This document shows positions 14,396 through 22,938 of a stretch of DNA of 30,988 nt, in pieces. Position 1 is the stretch's first letter; each line of letters opens with the position of its first letter. Both the position numbers and the translations under genes were made by a program. Source of the stretch: a virus; the IMG/VR virus record IMGVR_UViG_3300043420_001327, positions 1-30,988 of that record; one strand, given 5' to 3'. The notes under the pieces are model-generated. The model saw nothing but the letters and a program-made list of their open reading frames with translations. It was not told where the DNA came from and searched no databases.

Positions 14396-15034
14396 ATGGC
14401 ATATCAAAGTATTTGGTATTTTACCAATATTCCAAAAGAGATTGTAGATATTATTGAGAGAGATCTTACTGAACAATTCGACCCACAACTTCACGAATCT
14501 AGAGTTGGTGGTGGTGGAGATGGTGGAGTTCTTGATACGGACAAAAGAAATGCTAAAAATGCCTGGGTTCCTACCAATCACTGGATCGCTGGATTTTTGT
14601 GGCACTATGTTTGTAGAGCTAATCGAGAAAACTTTCTTTATGATTTGACAAATATTGATGGGGAAGCACTTCAATATACCGTGTATGGAGAAGGTGAATA
14701 TTATGGGTGGCATAATGATGCTGGATTAGCAGGACAGTACAAACCACTATCAGCAGGAAATCGTGGGCATGGTGGAGAAATTCTTCAAGATTTTGTGAAT
14801 GAAAACTGTGAGAAGGTTAGAAAACTTTCATTCTCTCTGCAACTTTCAGATCCCGATGAGTATGAAGGAGGTAACTTTCAGTTGATGGATGAAGGTGGTA
14901 AGAGTTATTTTGCCCCTCGCCAAAGAGGAGCTCTAATTCTATTTGATTCTCGTTCACAGCATCGTGTTCTTCCTGTTAAGAAAGGAGTTCGTAAGAGTAT
15001 TGTTGGTTGGACAGTTGGACCACGTTGGAAGTGA
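14396..15034 (+). CDS. 2OG-Fe(II) oxygenase 1
   Basis: This 212-residue protein has a double-stranded beta-helix oxygenase core. Iron ligands are His106 and Asp108 in YYGWHNDAG and His189 in SQHRVLPV; Arg199 ten residues later would hold 2-oxoglutarate. LSFSLQLSDPDEYEGGNFQL is the usual strand segment of prolyl-4-hydroxylase-like phage enzymes. Such proteins hydroxylate proteins or small molecules; the target is unknown. It is the first gene after a sigma70-like promoter and leads into a second oxygenase gene 8 nt on. An upstream paralogous start survives in the remnant at 10421. Confidence 0.85.
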   Translation: MAYQSIWYFTNIPKEIVDIIERDLTEQFDPQLHESRVGGGGDGGVLDTDKRNAKNAWVPTNHWIAGFLWHYVCRANRENFLYDLTNIDGEALQYTVYGEGEYYGWHNDAGLAGQYKPLSAGNRGHGGEILQDFVNENCEKVRKLSFSLQLSDPDEYEGGNFQLMDEGGKSYFAPRQRGALILFDSRSQHRVLPVKKGVRKSIVGWTVGPRWK

Positions 15035-15042
15035 GGTAGATT

Positions 15043-15759
15043 ATGGCAGAAGGAATGACGCAACAACAACTTGATTTCCAAGAAAGATTTAATTCAGGTT
15101 CTTCAAAAACAAATAATGAAGAGTTTGAGAAGAATGGATATCTGGTAATTAAAAATCTTTGGGATCCTCAAGACCTTTATTGTGAGGTTCCTGAAATTCG
15201 AGGACAAATTAACTACTTTGGGAAACTTAATAAGTTTCATCACGAACCACTTGAGATGCAAGTAGAAGGATCACTTGCCCGATACTATTATCCTCCATAT
15301 AAGTATGCTCACTCTCAAATTCGTAAAAAACTTGAAAAAGCTATTGGAAGTGAACTAGCAAATACTTATTATTATGATAGGTTCTATTTTCCAGGACAAG
15401 AACTAACAAGACATGCAGATAGAGATGCTTGTGAGATTTCTGTAACTGTTCATATTAGTACTAATCTTAAACAACCTTGGCCGATTTGGATTAAAACTCC
15501 AGATACTTATGATGATCCAAACATAAAAATGAATATTCTTAAAAAGGGTGAGAATCGTTCTGTAACTCTCAATCCAGGTGATGGTATGGTTTATAAAGGT
15601 TGCGAAAGACCTCACTGGAGAGACCCCATGCCAACCGAGTATGAAAGAACCTGGTATGGTAGACGAAAAGAAAAAGAAGGACTATACTATCATCAGGTAT
15701 TTTTTCATTATGTTCTTGCAAATGGATATAGAGCACATTTTGCTGGTGATATGAAATAA
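15043..15759 (+). CDS. 2OG-Fe(II) oxygenase-like protein 2
   Basis: This 238-residue protein has FEKNGYLVIKNLW near the start, as in phytanoyl-CoA-dioxygenase-type proteins. It has a probable HxD iron pair, His124 and Asp126, in LTRHADRDACEISVTVHI, and a distal His191 in CERPHWRDPM after LNPGDGMVYKG. Sequence order supports a 2OG-Fe(II) fold, with less certain cofactor residues than its neighbour. A GAGG site overlaps the upstream stop. It sits in one tight unit with carbamoyltransferase and glycosyltransferase genes, so a sugar or surface substrate is possible but unproven. Confidence 0.75.
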   Translation: MAEGMTQQQLDFQERFNSGSSKTNNEEFEKNGYLVIKNLWDPQDLYCEVPEIRGQINYFGKLNKFHHEPLEMQVEGSLARYYYPPYKYAHSQIRKKLEKAIGSELANTYYYDRFYFPGQELTRHADRDACEISVTVHISTNLKQPWPIWIKTPDTYDDPNIKMNILKKGENRSVTLNPGDGMVYKGCERPHWRDPMPTEYERTWYGRRKEKEGLYYHQVFFHYVLANGYRAHFAGDMK

Positions 15760-15776
15760 TTGTAAAGGAGTTAAAA

Positions 15777-17468
15777 ATGATTACACTTGGGCTTTATGGA
15801 GCTTTTGATTGGAGAGCTGATAAATCTTTTAACGAGTTTGGAGAGACTACATGGGTACATGATGCTGGTGCTACTTTATTTGTGAAGGGTAAACATGTAT
15901 GCTCCATTTCTGAAGAGAGATTATCTCGTCTAAAGCATGATGGAAATTTTCCAATTAGATCAATTGGATATTGTATGGATGTTGGAAATATTTCTCCAGA
16001 AGATGTTGATGTTGTTTGTGTTCCTTCCATGTGTCTCAGTATCTTCTATAAGAAGTGGTATGAGGGGACTATTCAAAAAATTATTTCAGGAATCTTTCCT
16101 AATGCAAAACTCAAACTTGTATCTCACCACTTAAGTCATGCGGCAGCAGCGGTCTTTTCTTCTGACTTCAATGAAGGTTCTTTTCTAACTCTTGATGGTG
16201 CAGGTTCTCTTACTTTCAATCAAGATCTTTCTAGAACCTACATGGCAGAAACCAATTCAATTGGTTACTTTAATAAAGATAAAGGTATCTTCCGATTCTT
16301 TAATGGTATTTCTGGAGCAAATAATTTTGGTGGTTTCTACCATGGACTTTCTCATCACATCTATTGTGAAAAAATTCAAAAACAAATTGATGGATATGAT
16401 GAAAAGTATCGGGAAACTTGGGATGGAAAAATCATGGGACTTTCTGCATATGGATGCTCATTAGATTTTTCTGAACGCCATAAACTTTACAGGATGTCAA
16501 AAGACCTTTGTTATGATGATATCCCATATGTTTCTTTTGCAGAAAATCCTGCTGAAGCATTTAAGTTTACAAATGCAGATGAAAAGGCATATATTCTTCA
16601 AAAGAATTTTGAACTTGCTCTATTGGATTATGTAACTGAACTTAAAGATAATTCTTATCTTGAAGATAACATTTGTCTCTCTGGCGGATCTTTCTTGAAT
16701 GTTCTTGGTAATAGTGTTCTGAAGCAGAGTGGATTGTTTAAAGGAATTCACGTTCCTCCTTGCCCCAATGATGTCGGTTTGCACTTTGGTGCTGCTTGCT
16801 TTGCTCAGTTTAAAAATGGCGAAACCATCAAACTTCCAGATAATATTGCTCTTTTGGGTAGAGAATATACTGAAGAAGAAATTGAATATGCTCTGAAAGA
16901 TAATCAAGTTAACTACGAAAAGTATGATAACTTTGATGAACTTTGTGAGTTCACTGCTTTACAGTTGAATGACAATAAAATTATTGGATGGTTCCAAAAT
17001 CGTTCTGAGTTTGGTCCCAGAGCACTTGGATCTCGTTCACTTCTAATGCATCCTGGTCCTGCTGAAAATAAGGATATTGTGAATGAAAGAGTTAAGCATC
17101 GTGAATATTGGAGACCATTTGCAGGTATTATTCTTGAGGAGCATTTAAATGAATACTTTGAAGAAGATTTCAATTCTCCCTACATGCTATACTCTCTTAC
17201 AGTCAAAGAAGACAAAAGAGGCGAAATTGGGGCAATTACTCACAAAGATAACACTTGCCGTATTCAAACAGTAAATGCTAAAATGAATACACAAGTGAAC
17301 ACTTTGATTGAGAAATTCAAGGAAGTATCTGGTATCCCAGTACTTCTAAATACATCATTCAATGATAATGGTGAACCTATTGTCGAATCACCACAAGATG
17401 CAGTAAAGTCCTTTAAAAATATGGACATCGATTATCTTGTGATTGGAAACTTTATTGTAAGGAAGTAA
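15777..17468 (+). CDS. NodU/CmcH-family carbamoyltransferase 2
   Basis: This 563-residue protein is full length for the family. It shows ISEERLSRLKHDG, the metal motif HHLSHA (117-122), LDGAGS (139-144), KIMGLSAYG, ICLSGGSFLNVLGN, GPRALGSRS, REYWRPFAG and LNTSFNDNGEPIV. It is clearly diverged from the enzyme at 5704, with a 30-residue N-terminal variation (YGAFDWRADKSFNEFGETTW) before the usual HDAGATL motif, so the copies are unlikely to be a recent duplication. It overlaps the next GT9-like gene by 1 nt. The pair mirrors the one at 4763-7470 in reverse order. Confidence 0.9.
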   Translation: MITLGLYGAFDWRADKSFNEFGETTWVHDAGATLFVKGKHVCSISEERLSRLKHDGNFPIRSIGYCMDVGNISPEDVDVVCVPSMCLSIFYKKWYEGTIQKIISGIFPNAKLKLVSHHLSHAAAAVFSSDFNEGSFLTLDGAGSLTFNQDLSRTYMAETNSIGYFNKDKGIFRFFNGISGANNFGGFYHGLSHHIYCEKIQKQIDGYDEKYRETWDGKIMGLSAYGCSLDFSERHKLYRMSKDLCYDDIPYVSFAENPAEAFKFTNADEKAYILQKNFELALLDYVTELKDNSYLEDNICLSGGSFLNVLGNSVLKQSGLFKGIHVPPCPNDVGLHFGAACFAQFKNGETIKLPDNIALLGREYTEEEIEYALKDNQVNYEKYDNFDELCEFTALQLNDNKIIGWFQNRSEFGPRALGSRSLLMHPGPAENKDIVNERVKHREYWRPFAGIILEEHLNEYFEEDFNSPYMLYSLTVKEDKRGEIGAITHKDNTCRIQTVNAKMNTQVNTLIEKFKEVSGIPVLLNTSFNDNGEPIVESPQDAVKSFKNMDIDYLVIGNFIVRK

Positions 17469-18448
17469 TGAAAACTATTATTAACATCGATGGTGGATTG
17501 GGTCGTATTATTGCAGCAATTCCTGCACTTCTCAAGTATGGAAAACTTCATCCAGAAGAAGATTGGTATGTTATGATTCCTGCTTGGGATATTATGACTT
17601 GGGGTATTCCAGAACTTCAGGCAAGAACATTCAATCCAGAGACTAAAGGAATGTTTGAGAACTATTATTGGGATGCAGATAAGGTTATTGCCCCTGAGCC
17701 ATATAAACTTCCCGCATTCTATCGTAATGAAATTTCTATGCGAGAAGCATTTGATAAACTAATTAATAATACTGATGACCATAGCGATCTTCCTGATTTA
17801 ACTCTTAAGTTGAGTCTCGATGAGATTATTCGTGCTAAGGAAATTATTAAGAGTGTTAAAAAGGAAAGCAATAAAAAAGTAATTGTATTTCAACCTTATG
17901 GAAGCACATCTCAAGCAACTGAGATGGGCATCTATGATAAAAGTATGAGGTCAATTACCCATTATATGGTAAATAAACTTTGTGAAAAGTTGACTAAAGA
18001 CTACATCGTTATTACGATGAATGATTGGTGTCAAGAAGAAGGTTTAGTAGCACTACGCCCTGACCCCGATCTTCGTACTTGGGCTGCTATCATTCAAGAA
18101 GCAGATTACTTTATTGGTTGTGATAGTTGTGGTCAGCATATGGCAAAAGCAGTTGGAACTCCTGCTTCTGTTGTGATTGCAGGAACTCATGAAGTAAATA
18201 TGTCATATCCAGATACCTTCCATATTATTAAGCGTGAAGGTGTTAAGTATTATCCTGGTCCTATGAGAGTTTCTAACATCAACTCTATGTTGACTGAGAA
18301 ACTGAATGAAGAAAGAAACGCTTTTACCGATGATGAGATTAACACGGCTTACAAAGAAATTGTAAAACGTATTTCCAGAACAGGAAAAGTAGAAACCAAA
18401 ACAACTGAAGTAAAAGAAGAGAAAAAAGAAAATAAGGGATTTAGTTGA
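17468..18448 (+). CDS. GT9-like glycosyltransferase 2
   Basis: This 326-residue paralogue of the protein at 4763 shares IDGGLGRIIAAIPALLKYG, PEPYKL, TDDHSDL and ADYFIGCDSCGQHMAKAVG. The last of these is the GT9-type nucleotide-sugar site with His in the H-x-A position. It ends in a charged Lys/Glu tail of about 20 residues that the first copy lacks. The ATG overlaps the carbamoyltransferase stop (TAATG), and its own TGA overlaps the next ATG, so at least three genes are translated as a chain. It likely transfers a sugar that is then carbamoylated; donor inferred from the heptose genes in island 1. Confidence 0.65.
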   Translation: MKTIINIDGGLGRIIAAIPALLKYGKLHPEEDWYVMIPAWDIMTWGIPELQARTFNPETKGMFENYYWDADKVIAPEPYKLPAFYRNEISMREAFDKLINNTDDHSDLPDLTLKLSLDEIIRAKEIIKSVKKESNKKVIVFQPYGSTSQATEMGIYDKSMRSITHYMVNKLCEKLTKDYIVITMNDWCQEEGLVALRPDPDLRTWAAIIQEADYFIGCDSCGQHMAKAVGTPASVVIAGTHEVNMSYPDTFHIIKREGVKYYPGPMRVSNINSMLTEKLNEERNAFTDDEINTAYKEIVKRISRTGKVETKTTEVKEEKKENKGFS

Positions 18449-18807
18449 TGAATCTACCTCTGGTTCCAATTTCTGTTGGAGAATTGCTTGATAAAATCAC
18501 AATTCTCCAAATTAAATCTGAACATACTGACAACCAGTATGTTCATAAAGAACTTAATGACTTGATTAAAATTGCCAAAGATATGGGAGTTTATAAACAA
18601 GAATATCTAAGCGATTTATTGGCAGTAAATCGAAATCTATGGAATATTGAAGATCGTCTTCGTGAACTTGAAAACTTATGGAGATTTGATGATGAGTTTA
18701 TAGATCTTGCAAGACAGGTTTATACTACAAACGATAAAAGAGCGGCAGTCAAAAAACAAATAAACATAGAAACTCAATCAGAATATCAAGAGGTAAAAAT
18801 ATACTAA
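18448..18807 (+). CDS. DUF6165 family protein
   Basis: This 119-residue protein opens with MNLPLVPISVGELLDKITIL, the signature of DUF6165, a family of unknown function often found beside glycosyltransferase and sulfotransferase genes. It is mostly helical and charged, with RNLWNIEDRLRELENLW suggesting a coiled coil. I use ATG 18448, which overlaps the upstream TGA, rather than TTG 18445. It overlaps the sulfotransferase gene by 1 nt. A structural partner or specificity subunit for the neighbouring transferases is possible; no catalytic residue is evident. Confidence 0.8.
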   Translation: MNLPLVPISVGELLDKITILQIKSEHTDNQYVHKELNDLIKIAKDMGVYKQEYLSDLLAVNRNLWNIEDRLRELENLWRFDDEFIDLARQVYTTNDKRAAVKKQINIETQSEYQEVKIY

Positions 18808-19628
18808 TGACTTTACTTCCATTAACTAGTCTTCCAAGAAGTGGATCCACTCTTTTGATGTCTATTTTGGGGCAAAATCAAAAGTTTCATCTGGGAGATG
18901 ATTCTGAACTTGGAAATTTATTGAATCATAATAAGCAATTTATGATTGATAATATACACCATTTTCAGTTACCACATGAAGTTGCTTCAGAATGTTTTTA
19001 TGAATTTTGTCGCAAAGGATCTGATGCTTGGATTTCTAATATAATGCCTGAAGGCAAGATATTTTTGGATAAGTCGAGACACTGGCTAAAAGATTTAGAT
19101 TATTTTTTTAACGTATTTCCAGATATAAAAATAATTATTAATATTAGAGATTTGAGAGGTATTGTAAACTCTTTTGAAAAAATTCACAACAATTCACTAT
19201 TCATCGATAGAAATAGTTTTTATAATCAGTTGAATTTTGATTTGCAGCTGCAAAGAGTCAATAATATTTTAAACTTTGGTTATCTGAAAGACGGACTTAT
19301 TTCTCTTAAGGAAATTATAGATATTCCTAAAAGATATAAGGATAGAATTTTTATTTGTAAGTACGAAAAACTTTTAGAAGATCCTGTTGAAGAGATTGGA
19401 AAAATATATGAGTTCTTAGAATTGCCAGTCTATAAACATAATTTTGATGAGATAGAACAAGAACCTTATAATGATAACCCATATCAACCTTATGGTTGCC
19501 ATAAAATAAAACCAAAAGTTGAAAGATACGTAGAAAATTTTTCAAACTTGAGACCAGACATATCTGATATGATTATAAATGAATATAAATGGTATTATGA
19601 TATTTTCTATAGAGAAGTAATTGACTAA
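18807..19628 (+). CDS. Sulfotransferase
   Basis: This 273-residue protein has the PAPS 5'-phosphosulfate loop LPRSGSTLLMSIL near residue 9, a 3'-phosphate-binding-type strand IIINIRDLRGIVNSFEKIHN near residue 110, and the C-terminal KYEKLLEDPVEEIGKIYEFL segment that many sulfotransferases carry. The family moves sulfate from PAPS to a hydroxyl or amine, commonly on sugars or proteins. It starts within the upstream stop (TAATG). In this cluster a sugar made or moved by the neighbouring enzymes is the natural candidate, but the acceptor cannot be read from sequence. Confidence 0.85.
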   Translation: MTLLPLTSLPRSGSTLLMSILGQNQKFHLGDDSELGNLLNHNKQFMIDNIHHFQLPHEVASECFYEFCRKGSDAWISNIMPEGKIFLDKSRHWLKDLDYFFNVFPDIKIIINIRDLRGIVNSFEKIHNNSLFIDRNSFYNQLNFDLQLQRVNNILNFGYLKDGLISLKEIIDIPKRYKDRIFICKYEKLLEDPVEEIGKIYEFLELPVYKHNFDEIEQEPYNDNPYQPYGCHKIKPKVERYVENFSNLRPDISDMIINEYKWYYDIFYREVID

Positions 19629-19629
19629 T

Positions 19630-20187
19630 ATGTTTAAAAAAGTAAATTCAGATTTTCCCATCTTTATTTGGGATAATTTTTTAACTATAGACAACCAAAC
19701 AAGGACAGACCTGATGGGGATAGTTCTTGAAAATAAAAAGAGGAATCATCATGGAGTAGGTGGTAGTTTTAAAATTGACTACGATCCTACTTCTTTTTTT
19801 GCAGAGTTATACTCAAAGTTTTTTGAAGTTACTTATAATTTCTTTGGAGGATTGGATATACTTCCAAATAATTCAAGTATGTGTTGGTCTTATAGTAGTA
19901 ATGATATTGATCATGGACCAGGAATGATTCATAATCATATAAACACTTCAACCATTAACTCAGTATATTATCTTAATGTTCCAGATTCTGCAACGATTGA
20001 AAACGGTTCTATTCAGTTTTTTATGGACGATAAAACATTTTCGTATCGTCCAAATAGATATGACCTTGTTATCTTTCCAAATTATTTAAGTCATCGTATC
20101 AATTATTTGAAAGATTCCGAATATAGAATTTCAATTAACATGGAAATTCTATGCAATAATGACCCTCGTGTTCTTTTTTATAAATAA
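19630..20187 (+). CDS. 2OG-Fe(II) oxygenase 3 (PF13759-like)
   Basis: This 185-residue protein matches the putative 2OG-Fe(II) oxygenase family common in marine phages. It has IHNHINTSTINSVYYLNVPD, with His101 and His103 where most families have HxD, then RYDLVIFPNYLSHRIN with His155, and YRISINMEI with Arg166 for 2-oxoglutarate. I choose ATG 19630 over TTG 19621, because 19621 would overlap the sulfotransferase by 8 nt. It closes island 2, and its stop codon sits inside a perfect TATAAATA late promoter. Confidence 0.8.
   Translation: MFKKVNSDFPIFIWDNFLTIDNQTRTDLMGIVLENKKRNHHGVGGSFKIDYDPTSFFAELYSKFFEVTYNFFGGLDILPNNSSMCWSYSSNDIDHGPGMIHNHINTSTINSVYYLNVPDSATIENGSIQFFMDDKTFSYRPNRYDLVIFPNYLSHRINYLKDSEYRISINMEILCNNDPRVLFYK
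20179..20186 (+). promoter_or_regulatory. Late promoter TATAAATA
   Basis: This is an exact match to the T4 late promoter core, overlapping the TAA stop of the last island 2 gene. It lies 26 nt before the ATG of the module B fibre, with AGGAG in between. Confidence 0.65.
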
Positions 20188-20212
20188 GACATAGGAGATT
20201 TAAACAAACATA

Positions 20213-20800
20213 ATGTCCAAACTAAGGCTTACTGGAGAAACAAGTGGTTATGTTGAACTTGCTCCTCAATCAGTTGCTAATAATAATACATTAAAACTTC
20301 CAGATTCCGGAGATACTTTAGTGTCTTCGGATTTTTCTGGCAATGTTAATATTGCTGGTATTGTAACTGCTACAAGTTTTAGTGGTGATATTACTGGAAC
20401 AGCAACTACTGCAACTACTGCAACTACTGCAACTGTTGCAGAAGGTCTTATTGGAACTCCAAATATTGATGTTGGAGTTACAACTGTTACTGGTCTTGGT
20501 GGTGTTGCTTATGTTGCAATAACTACAACATCTGTAAGTAAAACTCTTGTGAACCGAGAGTATTGTACTGTTGTTACTTCTATTGCTGGAACAGTAGCAG
20601 GAATTGCAGTAACTTTACCAGCAACTCCACAACCTGGATGGGAAGTCGGGGTTGCTGTAGGTGGCACATTTACTGATACTGTTATTGGCAGAAATGGTAG
20701 TAATATTATGGGTCTTTCTGAAGATATGACGATGGATAGGGGATATCTATCTTTTCAATTTGTATACGTAGATTCAAACGTTGGTTGGAGGTTTTTCTAA
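20213..20800 (+). CDS. Module B tail fibre
   Basis: This 195-residue protein begins MSKLRLTGETSGYVELAPQS, a phage fibre start in which graphics-like 'TLKLPDSGDTLVSSD' follows. The shaft has VTATSFSGDITGTATTATTA repeats, including three 9-nt copies at 20402-20428. The C-terminal domain (VTLPATPQPGWEVGVAV, FTDTVIGRNGSNIMG, VGWRFF) is shared with fibres at 10575 and 25479. The final Trp-Arg codons form GGAGG 9 nt before the adhesin ATG, and the stop is directly followed by that ATG. A 55-bp stretch is identical to one in the fibre at 28325. Confidence 0.85.
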   Translation: MSKLRLTGETSGYVELAPQSVANNNTLKLPDSGDTLVSSDFSGNVNIAGIVTATSFSGDITGTATTATTATTATVAEGLIGTPNIDVGVTTVTGLGGVAYVAITTTSVSKTLVNREYCTVVTSIAGTVAGIAVTLPATPQPGWEVGVAVGGTFTDTVIGRNGSNIMGLSEDMTMDRGYLSFQFVYVDSNVGWRFF

Positions 20801-21823
20801 ATGTCAGTAGCAAGTCAATTTTTCCCTAGTGGATCTACTTCTGGTGGCGGTGGTGGTACTAATATTGGTGGAGGAACTATTCCTGTAGAAATCGTTGGTA
20901 TGGCAGGAGGCGGCGGCGGTGGTGGTGGTTGCTGCCAACCTAATTGTAGAGCTAGTGGCGGTGGGCCAGGTGGCGACGGTGGTTATTTTAATGCAATAAA
21001 CTATTACTTAAATCCAGGAACAACTTATCCAATTACAATTGGCGGCGGTGGTAGTGGTGGAGGTCTTGGTACTCAAGGTTCGAATGGTACACATACTTCT
21101 TTCAACAATCCACTATGCCCTATTAGGGTAGAAGGTGGCGGTGGTGGTGGTGGTGGTACTTCGCCATATTGTTCTCCATATTGCCGTGCAGGACTTCCCG
21201 GCGGTTCTGGTGGTGGTGCGGGTTCGCCTAGTGGTCAGATTGGTCAGGGATTATATTTTACAAAATGTGTAAATTCTAGAGTCCTAACTCAAAGTGTATC
21301 TGGAAATATAGTTTCTGGTCCAGCTCAAGGAACAGTACGTCTAGATTTTTATAATACTTTATTATATGGCACACCTGAACCTATTACTTGTCCTTGGGGA
21401 TGTATGTCCGGATTTCCAGGATCTCCTGCAGTGTTGTTTTGTTCGTCTAATCTTCCAGCTTGCGCTTATTGTGGTGGATGTGGGGGAAGGACTGGTGGAA
21501 ATCCCATAGCATATTGTGTATACGTTCCATATGGTCCAACTAATTGCATTACCAGAGGACAACAAATTGATTCCGGTTACATTTATAGTTCTATAACCGG
21601 AAATAGTGTTGGATACGGAGAAACTATAGGGACAAGAGGTAATGGTGCCACTGGAAGTTTTAGTGGAACTTCGGGGTGTGCCGGAGCACTTATCATTAAA
21701 TGGCCTTCTTCTGTTGGAGCAGCACCGCCAACAGGATTCCCTGGAGGTACTGATATTTCTCCACAAACTCCTGGATATTATACTTATTGCTTTACATCTT
21801 CAGGTTCTATTACCTTACCATAA
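20801..21823 (+). CDS. Gly-rich, Cys-rich tail adhesin B
   Basis: This 340-residue protein starts MSVASQFFPSGSTSGGGGG and has IPVEIVGMAGGGGGGGGCC, then long polyglycine runs and about 17 cysteines (CAYCGGCGG, YCSPYCRAG). It ends FTSSGSITLP. Start and end match the adhesin at 26076 (24 identical bases at the SQFFPSG start, and GGTDISPQTPGYYTY versus GATDISPSTPGYRTY), while the middle differs, the expected pattern for swapped receptor loops. It starts immediately after the fibre stop. A polyglycine-sandwich receptor-binding tip is likely. Confidence 0.85.
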   Translation: MSVASQFFPSGSTSGGGGGTNIGGGTIPVEIVGMAGGGGGGGGCCQPNCRASGGGPGGDGGYFNAINYYLNPGTTYPITIGGGGSGGGLGTQGSNGTHTSFNNPLCPIRVEGGGGGGGGTSPYCSPYCRAGLPGGSGGGAGSPSGQIGQGLYFTKCVNSRVLTQSVSGNIVSGPAQGTVRLDFYNTLLYGTPEPITCPWGCMSGFPGSPAVLFCSSNLPACAYCGGCGGRTGGNPIAYCVYVPYGPTNCITRGQQIDSGYIYSSITGNSVGYGETIGTRGNGATGSFSGTSGCAGALIIKWPSSVGAAPPTGFPGGTDISPQTPGYYTYCFTSSGSITLP

Positions 21824-21837
21824 GGAGGAAATAAGAA

Positions 21838-22317
21838 ATGGCTAGTTTTGCCCAATTAAACGATGATAATGAAGTAATTGGAGTTTTTAAAATTTCTAAT
21901 GATGAAATTTTAGACAAAAATGGTAATGAAAGTGAAGAACTTGGTATTAAAAGATGTAAAGAACTTTTTGGTGAAGATACTAAATGGGTCCAGACTTGGT
22001 TTAGTTCACCTCCACCAAAAAGATTTAGAACTGCAAGTCCAAAAATGATTTATAATGCTGAGTTTGATAGGTTTCTTTTACCAAAACCTTTTCCTTCTTG
22101 GTCACTAAACACAGAAACTTTTGAGTGGGAACCACCAACCCCACGACCAGATAGAATAGTTATAAGACCAGTTACTCATGAATGGAATGAAGAAACTTTA
22201 TCTTGGATTGAAGTTGATATTCCAAAACCAGATGGTAAAAATGAATATGAATGGAACACGGTTGATGGCGCATGGGACATGGTTCATCCAGAACCAGTAG
22301 GTATTGCGTCAACCTAA
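21838..22317 (+). CDS. Adhesin-associated assembly protein B
   Basis: This 159-residue acidic protein begins MASFAQLNDDNEVIGVFKIS and has NESEELGIKRCKELFGEDTKWVQTW, then PFPSWSLNTETFEWEPPTP and further W-N-E-E-T-L-S-W repeats. It is a clear paralogue of the 122-residue protein at 27128; this copy is longer by extra tryptophan repeats. Both follow a Gly-rich adhesin behind TAAGGAGG, suggesting a dedicated helper or small structural partner. The N-terminal FAQL...VI pattern is common in small phage structural proteins. The stop lies in a CTAAATA box. Confidence 0.65.
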   Translation: MASFAQLNDDNEVIGVFKISNDEILDKNGNESEELGIKRCKELFGEDTKWVQTWFSSPPPKRFRTASPKMIYNAEFDRFLLPKPFPSWSLNTETFEWEPPTPRPDRIVIRPVTHEWNEETLSWIEVDIPKPDGKNEYEWNTVDGAWDMVHPEPVGIAST

Positions 22318-22320
22318 ATA
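22314..22320 (+). promoter_or_regulatory. Late-promoter-like box CTAAATA
   Basis: CTAAATA contains the TAA stop of the preceding gene, and the flank AC-CTAAATA-ATCAAAA is nearly the same as at 27491. It lies 19 nt before the next ATG. Confidence 0.55.
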
Positions 22321-22339
22321 ATCAAAAAAGAGATAAGTA

Positions 22340-22933
22340 ATGGCTTCCAAGGCTTCTAACTTAGCGGGTTTTGTAACAAGTATTTCGCCAGTTAATAATC
22401 TTAATGTAGGTGTTGTAACTGCATCAAGTTTCGTTGGAAATTTAGATGGAACAGCAACAACTGCAGGAACCGCTGGTTATGCAACAACTGCTGGAATATC
22501 AACTGAAGCAACTACTGCTGGTTATGCAACAACTGCAGGAATATCTACAGTATCTCAAGGATTAACAGGAACTCCTAGTATTGTTGTTGGACTTACAACG
22601 GTTGGAACTGCACTTAGTCTGACTGGTTATTATGTAGAAAATATCACTGCGATGGGAGCACTTGATGTTGATTGCTCTACCGCAAACTACTTTACGAAAA
22701 CTATTGCAGGTGTAAGTACATTTACATTCTCTAATGTTCCTTCCAGTGGAGCATATAGTTTTACTTTAGAACTTACACATACAAGTGGAACAATAACTTG
22801 GCCGACAGAAGTTAAATGGCCTGCAGATACTGCACCAACATTAACAACGGGTAAGACACATCTATTTATTTTTGTTACGGACGACGGTGGAACCCGTTGG
22901 AGAGGTTCATCACTTGTTGATTATACGAACTAA
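22340..22933 (+). CDS. Tail fibre with ATTAGYATTAG shaft
   Basis: This 197-residue protein has a low-complexity Ala/Thr/Gly shaft (GYATTAGISTEATTAGYATT) with a 45-nt DNA repeat at 22472 and 22517, then VSQGLTGTPSIVVG, also seen in the fibre at 28325. Its C-terminal domain (NYFTKTIAGVSTFTFSNVP, WPTEVKWPADTAPTLTTGKT) is the beta-rich end found on many marine phage fibres, different from the GRNGSN end of modules A-C. It lies 5 bp before the large repeat protein, so the two are likely made together as shaft and tip. Confidence 0.8.
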   Translation: MASKASNLAGFVTSISPVNNLNVGVVTASSFVGNLDGTATTAGTAGYATTAGISTEATTAGYATTAGISTVSQGLTGTPSIVVGLTTVGTALSLTGYYVENITAMGALDVDCSTANYFTKTIAGVSTFTFSNVPSSGAYSFTLELTHTSGTITWPTEVKWPADTAPTLTTGKTHLFIFVTDDGGTRWRGSSLVDYTN

Positions 22934-22938
22934 GTATT

